A stretch of 64,000 nt of DNA from Isoetes taiwanensis (lineage: Eukaryota; Streptophyta; Lycopodiopsida; Isoetales; Isoetaceae). Location: the NCBI GenBank assembly GCA_021234155.1, contig JAJEKV010000022.1:9300934-9364933 (forward strand), written 5' to 3'. The translations under genes were made by a program, and so were the position numbers. The notes beneath the pieces were generated by a model that was not told where the DNA came from, made no database searches, and was given only the letters and a program-made list of their open reading frames with translations. The stretch's first letter is position 1. Each line of letters starts with the position of its first letter. Below, in pieces: positions 56,342 through 64,000 of the stretch.

Positions 56342-59300
56342 ACGACGGCGACGAGTCCTCGAAGCTGGGGCCGGAGTACTCAGACTTGGCTTATGCGGAT
56401 ACTCCGCAATTTTATCAGGTGCATTAGTCAAATTCTCGGCAGGCTCCCAGGTTCTATCACTTGGCGAGTAACCTTCCCAATCGACAAAGTAATACAATCG
56501 TCGACGAAGAAACTTGGAGTCCAGAATCTCTCGAACCTCAAACTCCTCATGATCATCAATCTCGACTGGTGGTGGAGGTGGAGGTACTCGATCCGGAAAT
56601 GGATTCGCCATATAGCGTTCTAACAAGGATACATGGAACACTGGGTGAAGCCGGGGCCGAGGGGCGTAAGCTCCGAACGTAAAGCGGCATCACCAACCCG
56701 CTCAATGATCCGATAGGGACCTAAGCGCCCGAGGTCGAAAGCTTGTTACAAAGGCGAAGCCGTCGCAAATCCCCACGCAAGAGCCAAACAAGATCACCAA
56801 CCGCAAAATGAGGAGCGCCCCGGCGATCTTGACCGCATGATAACGATAACGCTTGGGCCCGAGAAGATGGTGTCAAGATCATCCCGGAGCATGCGAGCTT
56901 CTCGAGCCTCGTCCTGGCACTAGGATTGACCGAAATATATCCGTGGAGCAATCAAAGACCACCGGGATGCATGCCGAAATTAATAAAGAATGGAGTCTGG
57001 CCGGTGGAGGCATGGACAGAATTATTATAAGCAAATTCTGCCAGTGGTAGCCAATCAACCCAGTCATCCTGGTGATAATTGATGAAGCATCGCAAATATT
57101 GCTCAAGGGTTTGATTAGTGCGCTCCACCTGTCCATTGGTCTCTGGGTGATGTCCGGAAGAGAGCGAACGTTCCACATGCAAGAGTTGCAATAGACGCTT
57201 CCAAAAACTGGCAACAAATTGAGGGCCACGGTCACTGACAATGTTATCTGGTAAGCCATGGAGTCGAACCACCTCTCGAAGCAAGAGAACTGCTGTGGCT
57301 TCACTAGAGATAGAAGTGCTGCAAGGAATGAAATGTGCCATCTTGGAAAAACGGTCAACAACAACAAGGATGGCGTCATGGCCCTGGGAGGATGGAAGCT
57401 CGACAATAAAATCCACTGAGATACTCTTCCAAGGACCGGGTGGAACTGGTAAAGGCTGAAGCAGGCCATGAGGAAGATGCCTTGGAACCTTGGCTCGACG
57501 CCAGATGTCGCACAGATCGAATAAAAGCTTCGACAGAGCGACGCGAAGACTGCCACCAATACTCTCGACTAATAAGTTCAAGAGTCTTGGCTACTCCAAA
57601 GTGTCCGGCCATAGGTGAATTATGGCAAGCCTGAAAAACCTGAAGCCTAGAAGCACCATCTGGCACATATAGAAGCCCATCACGGAGCAGAAGTCCATCT
57701 CGAACCTCAAAACGATCATAGTCTGATCCCATCTGCTGAGAAGATGATGCAGCGCCAATGTGTGAGAATACATCTTGAGCCAATGGATCGGAGGGCAGAG
57801 ATGCTCGAACAGACTCCAACAAGGCTGTATCATGAGGCCTCTCGAACAAAGTGAGAGCCATAAGCTGGAACCGATCAGGCCCTAAAATAACCTGTGATTG
57901 CTGATCATATGCAGGATCATCTAGTTTGGGCTCAAGGTAGGAGCGTCGAGACAAGGCATCAGGCTTTCCTTGGAGGGATCCAGGACGGTACTTGATCACG
58001 AAATCAATCCGGGATAATACTTGAGTATGCCACCGGGCCTGGCGACGGTTGAGCACTCGAGCAGACTGAAAATATTCGAGATTTCGGTGATCCATGGTAG
58101 ATCAGACCTTATAAGGAGATCCCTCCAGAAACGTCTCCACTCCTCGAAAGAATCCACTATCGCCAACAACTCCTTGTCATAAATGGGATAGTTGATTTCA
58201 GCAGCCCAAACTTTTAAATGAATGATAGGCGATTGGATGCAATTCATGGTCATCCCCATCCGTGATGAGGATCCCACCAAGCGCCAAAATCGGAAGCATC
58301 CGCTTCAACAACATATGGGCGCAAAGGATGCATGAGCAAGAATCGGGCGCCGGTGAAAGCATGCTTCAGGGGTAACAAAAGCAGATTCGCTTCCGCGTCC
58401 ATTCGAATGGCACGTCCTTGACAGTGAGGCGTGTCAAAGGAAGAGCAATCTCCGAATAATCCCGGATGAAACGCCGATAGAAATTGGCAAACCCAAGAAA
58501 ACACTGAACATCTCGAACGGATGAAGGTGTTTGCCACTCCAAACGATCTTGACCTTTTCGGGATCCATAGAGACTCCATGTGGTGTGATCACGATAGCCA
58601 AGGAACCCACATTATCCTCGTTTGGCCGGCACTTCTCAAGTTTGGCATATAATCCATGCTCACGAAGCTTTTGAAGGACCTGTCGAACATGTCTTTCATG
58701 TTCTTCGAGAGTCTTAGAATAAATAAGATAGATGATAACAAAAGTGTCTAAGAACTCTCGAAAAACATCATTGGCCATATGCTGGAATACTGCCGGAGCA
58801 TTGGTAAGTCCAAACGGCATAACTGTGTACTCAAAATGGCCATACCAAGTACGAAAGGTTGTTTTCCACTCATCACCCTCCCGGATCCGAATAAGATTAT
58901 AGGCACCCCGAAGATCAATCTTCGTAAAATAGTGCGCACCTTGGAGTCGTTCCAACAACTCTGGGATCAGAGGAAGAGGATACCGATTTGGCACTGTGAT
59001 TTTATTGAGGCCACGATAATCAACGACTAGACGCAGCGAACCATCCTTCTTTTTGACGAAGAAGATAGGCGCTCCAGCAGGGGACTGAGAATGTCGAATG
59101 AAGCCAGTGGCTAAATTCTCTTCAATATAATCCCGCAAAACCTTCAACTCGGTAAGGGAGATAGACCATATATCCGGACCATATGGCGGCGTGGTCCCCG
59201 GCCGCAAATCAATAGGACAATCATATGGACGATGCTCTGGGAGTTTGCTGGCCTTGACTTTGTCAAAAACATCAGAGAAGTCGCCATATTTATCTGGGAG

Positions 59301-60250
59301 CATTGGAGCAGACTTGGCCGATGCCGAAGCTAGCCGATGGGTGAACCTCAATTGCAAACACCAACTTGGATCTTGCCTTCTAGATTTATCAAACTTGGCG
59401 AGAGAAATCTTCGAGATACGCAAACCGAGGGCATGAAGAAACCTCCACAAAAGCATGAGCAGGAACATGAACATGAGCAGGAGCAAATCGAACAGAAATC
59501 GGATCAAGAACTGGAGCAGAAATGGGGACCGGAGCAGAAATGCGGACCGAGCAAGAACTGAGCAGAGCGTAAACCGAACCGAGCAAGAGCAGGAACTAGA
59601 ACCGAGTTGGGACATCATCAAGAACATGATCGAATCACGGGGCATGAACTGGAGCAGAGGCAAGAGGCGGATCTGAACATGGAACATCAAGGGCGGAGTA
59701 AGGGCCCACGATATTGCACGGATCGAAGTCGATGTTGGTGTAGAGACCTGATCTGCAGATGAACTGGAACTAGAGCTAGAACCAGCAAATCGAAATGATC
59801 TAGTACGCCAATCAATCTGCGGGTTATGTAGCTCGAGCCGTATGCGGACCCAAGACTATTGGCGATGAGGGCTAGTAATGAGATTGAAGGAAATACTACA
59901 AGAAACTCCCTCGAACAAAACCTGAAGAGGCGCAGTACATTCTGTGACTGCACCCGAGGAGATCTCTCGTCCATCAATCACTTCAACAGAGGCAGGATGC
60001 TCAACCTTGCTTCTAGGGATGGCGTGCTTACTGGCGAATGCACTATCCATAAAGCAAGCATTTGCACCACAATCAAGTTAGCCAACACTTGTAATTCTCC
60101 ACCTTCCGATTTCAATGATATAGGGATGAAGAATGCCTTGCCGACCTTATCCCATGGAATAAACATGTCGAAATGTGGAAGGAGTCGAGAAAAGGCGGCC
60201 GGCCGGCGAGAGACTCCTACTACTCTGACCGCCCCCTGAAGTTTTCCCAC
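56342..60250 (-). pseudogene. pol: pol of element C (protease to chromodomain), multiply broken
   Basis: On the minus strand, protease (about 60080-59850) reads LDCGANACFMDSAF, with DCG for the usual DSG or DTG. Reverse transcriptase (59690-58434) has KIDLRGAYNLIRI and MPFGLTNAPAVF, but its YLDDIL site is VIIYLIYSKT, with the catalytic pair DD deleted (near 58718-58740). RNase H pieces follow (YDKELLAIVDSFEEW). Integrase has an altered zinc site (CDIWRRAK) but keeps all three core acidic residues (SVDFIVELP, SDRGPQF, NGQVERTN; 57581-56952). A C-terminal chromodomain (56560-56400) reads YYFVDWEGYSPSDRTWEP. Frames change at several points. Confidence 0.85.
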
Positions 60251-60586
60251 CCGATTTAGGCGCGTGAGGGCATCCACGAGCGATATGACCAGCTCCTCCA
60301 CAAGTAGAGGCAAAGATTAGCCTCTCTCGAAGCCTTCTTCTGGCGGCAGATAAAGGTCCTCGAACTGCCGATCAATGCGATAGGCTCAGTCCAAATGCGC
60401 TGGATTCTCTGAGATGAGACCCGGGGAAGGCGTAACTTCTGGCTTGTGTAATTGGAAAGACGACTACGTCTCTCTTGCCTACGTTCGAAGAGCCGACTAT
60501 CACATCGAACTGCAAATCTGATGGCTTCTTCCAAACTCTGGGGATCCTCCATAGACAACAACATATCTTTGACATCCTCTCGTAAC
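60251..60586 (-). pseudogene. gag: C-terminal part of gag, element C
   Basis: The minus strand reads DPQSLEEAIRFAVRCDSRLF and then RRQERRSR, the usual end of the gag core. The following zinc-knuckle region is frameshifted. It continues at 63239 on the other side of the hAT-like insertion. Confidence 0.7.
60579..60586. repeat. 8-bp target duplication, left (CTCGTAAC)
   Basis: Exactly repeated at 63239-63246. Confidence 0.95.
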
Positions 60587-60601
60587 CAGTGATGATTTTA
60601 G

Positions 60602-61973
60602 GGGCGATTTTTCGCAAATAAGCGAAATTTTTGAATTTTGAAAAAAAAAGCCACGATGGTTGAGTAGGTCCTGTTCATTAATTTTTTTCTTTTTTTAGTC
60701 CAAATTTTTTCGAGGTCGGTTCCCGCTCGTGCAATATTCGCCAGACAGTCTTGAGTCTGGGAGGCATATTTTCGCCCTCCATTCTATACGATTTCTTTCT
60801 GATTTCCATTTGTTCGCCAGGTTAGAGATGCTTCAATGGGCGTGGTCATTTCATAGCCATAGCATGCCACTTCACGTTAACATTAATTTTTTCTATATCA
60901 TCTTTGCAAATTTTGGACTGAAAGCATTTCTTGGACATCAATTTTACAGTTTTTGGGAATGCACTGCCCGAGGATGATCTGAGGCTATTGTTTTGAACAT
61001 CAGAGGAGACAATTTACTTAATTTGCTTTGAGATTCAAGGCTTTGTAGGTGACAATTGTTATTTGGTTTTGAACTATCATAAAGTTCTGATTGCATGTCG
61101 TTTTTCTAGTTTTTTGCAGCCTAGCATATTGGTTGCAATCGATATGTGATTCAAGTACCAGGTAATCAAATTATCTATTCTTTTACTCTATATTACAGTA
61201 ATGAACTATGGAGTGCAATGAAATATGTTCTGTTTGATCTTTGCCACCTTTATGAGCAGTGTGGAAGGTTTTTGGAGGAGGTTTCAGCAGATTTGTAAAG
61301 AGAGAGGCGAAAAGTAACCCAACAAAGGTAATAACATAGTATCAGCTAATTGTGAAGTTCTTATAAGATTTCTTGCATCCTTTATGTGTAAGCACTTGAT
61401 CTTTAGCCCTTATGTGTTTAAAATTCCAGAAAATTATGTTTTTCGGTTTTACTACAATCATAGCATGCTATTTCACATCCCACAGGCTGCCTGTAAAATA
61501 CCAACTTACCTTAACCTTGTGTAGGAAAACAACCATAACTTTAGTATCCTGCTTTGCATTTGTGGTAAGCTCTTCTGGAATCTGCCATCTAGGGGCTCAA
61601 GACCTCTCTATTGATCTCCTTCTTCAGAGTGAAGGACGACTTGGCTGATTTTGGAAAGTAGGAAGTTAAATGCCCATGAGGCAGACCAAGATCAAGCTAT
61701 AGTAACACCCTATGATGCCTTTTCAGATAGGCCTTTCAAAAACTTAATGGCTAGCCAGGCAATAATTTTCTAACCTACTATGAGACCTTTAGCTTCAGCA
61801 CAAGTGCATGAACTTAACGCTTGAAATGTTGTCTCTAGTTGCAAGGGCATAACTGCAAATTCTGTCAGCTAAGATCATTGTATGCTAAGTGATGCTTTGG
61901 TTGTGATCATTGTCAAAAGATGTAGGCAGAATCATCATTCCTTAGCTGTCAGATCCAGTACAGAGCTGATGAG
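60602..61973. other. Interior of the hAT-like element, no clear gene
   Basis: There are several small frames on the plus strand (60729-60977, 61412-61648) without family signatures. It may be intron or flank captured with the PPR fragment. Confidence 0.4.
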
Positions 61974-62720
61974 AGAACAAACAAAGTAATTCTTGCTAGC
62001 ATTGCCAGTTCCATTCTGATCTTGGCAAAAGCAAAATGGTTTCATTCCCACGTTATTAAATCTGGCCATGCATTTGATGTCTTCGTTGGCACTTCACTTC
62101 TTGGCATGTATATCAACTGTGGAAGTGTGAACAAAGCTCGGAACATATTTGATTTGATGACTACACAAGACTTGGTTACATGGACAACAATAATTGCATG
62201 ATATGCGCAAGAAGAAGATGGAAAGGAAGCTCTTTTGCTTTTCAAGACGATGCAGCTTGAAGGTCTGAAACCATCTGATGTAACTTTTGTCAGTGCTATA
62301 ACTGCCTGCATCTGCATATTGGATTTGGAGCAGGGGAAATGAATCTTAAACACCCATCCTAACTGGAATGTTTTTGTTGGTAATGCTCTCATTGTTTGTG
62401 CCCAGAATGGGCAGGGAGGGCTAGCTATTGAGCTGTACAATCTCATGCAGAGAAACAATCTGAAGCCAAACATTGTGACATTTGTCGGCATTGTGAGTGC
62501 ATGCATTGACATAACATTCCTAGCATATGGGAAGAAAATTCATGCTGTCATAGTGAAGAGAAGGTTGGACGCAGATACCACTTTAGGTGGTGCCCTTGTC
62601 AGTATGTATATCAAGTGTGGAACGGTAGAGGAAGCTAGGAAAGTATTTAATATCATAGAAATACAAGATGTCTTTTGCTACGATTTTATCTCAAATGATA
62701 AGGTTAAAAACATTGTCTAG
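61974..62720 (+). pseudogene. PPR protein fragment with two in-frame stops
   Basis: One frame runs from about 61974 to 62720 with TGA at 62199-62201 and 62340-62342. It reads SHVIKSGHAFDVFVGTSLL, ARNIFDLM, DLVTWTTIIA, LEGLKPSDVTFVSAITAC, LKPNIVTFVGIVSAC and VSMYIKCGTVEEARKVFN, which are PLS-type repeats of plant organelle RNA-binding proteins. No start or C-terminal E/DYW domain is present. A piece between 62342 and 62390 seems deleted, because a repeat is joined abruptly to NWNVFVGNALI. It is a partial, inactive copy inside the hAT-like element. Confidence 0.8.
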
Positions 62721-63238
62721 GGTATTCTTATGAAATTAAATAGTTACGTTTGTTTTGTGTAGACTTAATAAAGTTGTCTACTCGAAACCTTCATTCCATA
62801 TGTGAAGACTTAATAAACCTTGTCTAGGTATGCTCGTTCGATAAACTTCAATGAGTTCACCTTGTCTAGATAGTCCACGTTATGTCTTCGAAATTTGCGG
62901 TTTGGTACCACATTTAATAAAACCAAATAACGTTAATTTTGTGTCATTTGGTGTGTTCGAAATAACACACCTTTTAAATTTGTATTTTATGGTACCTTTT
63001 AATTTGTATTTTATGGTACTTCAAAGTTAAATGCCTTGATATAATAATACTTGCCTTATAGGAATTTCGCCTTTGAGCATTATATAAATCCATTAAAAAA
63101 AAAAAATTATCGCCATCTACATTATATAAACCTTGCAATGGGTTAGACGTATCGCCTTGTAAAAAAGTTTTAGTCCAAAAAAAATCGCCAATATAAATAT
63201 AACCAGAAGGCTATACAAGCTCACTAAAATCATCACTG

Positions 63239-63840
63239 CTCGTAACCCCCTTCGGAAACAATCTCGAAGTGCAATATCATCCCGGCGGTATCATCGCAAT
63301 TTGACGAAAATTCGATGCATATCTCAAGTCGGGCGAGCCCTTGCCTTAAGTTGCAAAGTTTTGTGATTGTTGTCTTGCCGGACGATCGGTGTCTCCAAAG
63401 CATGCTTCGAGTTCTGCAGTGAAAGCAGCAAAATCTTGCAACTCTGGGGCTCCTTTCTCCAATAAAGGAGCAAACCAACTTAGAGCCGGCCCCGTGAGAA
63501 GAACCAATCAGCCCCACTTGTTCTTGAGTATGGGGATATCTATGAGGATGGAGTGAATCACAAGCCCGATCGATTCAAAAACCACCGAGACTTGGACCGA
63601 AAAGCCGTCAAACTTCTCTGGCGGGTTGATCTTAGGCTCGATAGCCTCAATCCCGAAGCTAGAAGCGATTCATGTGAAGCAATACGTTCCTTAAGCTCTT
63701 TATTGTCCAACCGCAAGAATGGCATACTTGAACAAGTTGTTGGACCTCTTTGTAATAAAGTCTGAACCTCCTCCATAGATATAAAATCACCAAATACGAG
63801 CAAAAACAATGCTTAGGATCGAGCAGCGTGCAAGAACCGT
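63239..63840 (-). pseudogene. gag: N-terminal part of gag, element C
   Basis: The minus strand gives gag pieces in more than one frame: DNKELKERIASHESLLASGL (63730-63665), then about 63480-63300 with TTITKLCNLRQGLARLE. These match the chromovirus gag core. A stop and frame changes separate them. The frame ends at the hAT-like insertion. Confidence 0.65.
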
Positions 63841-63846
63841 AAGGGA

Positions 63847-63867
63847 TTCCGTTCAAACCGGCCACCA
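63847..63867 (-). other. Candidate primer-binding site of element C
   Basis: The plus strand reads TTCAAACCGGCCACCA. It looks like the 3' end of a tRNA (T loop, acceptor, CCA), so the minus strand starting TGGTGGCCGG can pair with it. The tRNA type was not assigned. Confidence 0.5.
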
Positions 63868-64000
63868 ACCTCACGCCAAATCAAGGAAAATACGTGGAGA
63901 ATACGCAAGAAATACGGAGGAAATATGCCAAGATGGGGCAAAAGAATCGATATATGAACAAGAATCAAGAATACAATGGCCCCAAGGCAAGCATGAACAT
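63868..64000 (-). repeat. 5' LTR of element C, truncated by the window
   Basis: It matches 55821 onward of the 3' LTR (AAATCAAGGAAAATACG and following) to the last base of the window. Confidence 0.85.

Larger units (their letters stand above)
60587..63238. mobile_element. hAT-like non-autonomous transposon carrying a PPR fragment
   Basis: The ends are 15-bp perfect inverted repeats CAGTGATGATTTTAG, flanked by the exact 8-bp duplication CTCGTAAC. The 8-bp duplication and CAGTG start are typical of hAT elements. The 2,652-bp interior has no transposase. It holds a PPR fragment (61974-62720) and AT-rich sequence, so it would depend on a transposase encoded elsewhere. Confidence 0.85.
55815..64000 (-). 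mobile_element. Element C: Ty3/gypsy chromovirus, cut by the window end
   Basis: The order on the minus strand is 5' LTR (63868 to beyond 64000), primer site, gag, protease, RT, RNase H, integrase, chromodomain, polypurine tract and 3' LTR (55815-56328). The two LTR pieces share AAATCAAGGAAAATACG and GAGAATACGCAAGAAATACGG. Gag is split by a hAT-like insertion (60587-63238). The reverse-transcriptase active site is deleted, so it is inactive. It is not closely related to elements A and B by LTR sequence. Confidence 0.85.

Overview
The window looks like nuclear DNA of a land plant, probably a non-seed vascular plant such as a fern or lycophyte. The evidence is plant-type PLS pentatricopeptide-repeat (PPR) sequence, plant Ty3/gypsy chromoviruses with initiator-Met tRNA primer sites, intron-split host-like exons, and telo-box motifs. 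The exact lineage is inference. Almost all of the window is transposable elements nested in one another, and nearly every coding region is broken. Intact single-copy host genes are essentially absent.

Layout. 1-440 is a frameshifted PPR fragment on the minus strand. 1340-51735 is a composite LTR retrotransposon, element A, bounded by TGTGACG...CACA LTRs and a near-perfect 5-bp target duplication (CCTGG/TCTGG). Reading inward from its 5' LTR and tRNA-Met primer site, it carries a histone H3-like reading frame (3427-4578), three hairpins spaced 200 bp apart, a second unknown reading frame called ORF2 here (5578-6825), repeat clusters (6.8-10.9 kb), a possible 8-kb TIR-bounded block (12051-20056), a 5-kb DNA transposon with a DUF7869-type transposase and a captured FCP1-like phosphatase fragment (21615-26637), then gag-pol with a C-terminal chromodomain (27779-32602), a polypurine tract and the 3' LTR. 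That 3' LTR is split by a second LTR element, element B (34328-51003), with a perfect CCATA duplication. Element B is related to A through its LTRs, has no gag-pol that I can see, holds a three-copy tandem array of host-like sequence, and carries its own H3-like gene (45025-46378) and its own ORF2-like sequence (48205-49433).

The right flank has exons of an FCP1-like phosphatase gene (52.3-53.2 kb) and then a third LTR element, element C, on the minus strand (55815 to beyond the window end). Its gag is interrupted by a 2.65-kb hAT-like element with an exact 8-bp duplication that carries a dead PPR fragment.

The most unusual content is that two diverged, related LTR retrotransposons both carry a protein with an H3-like N-terminal tail, a long charged linker and a C-terminal H3 histone fold, followed by the same unknown ORF2. 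I know of no described element family with this cargo. Both copies here are damaged, so any function belongs to intact relatives elsewhere in the genome.
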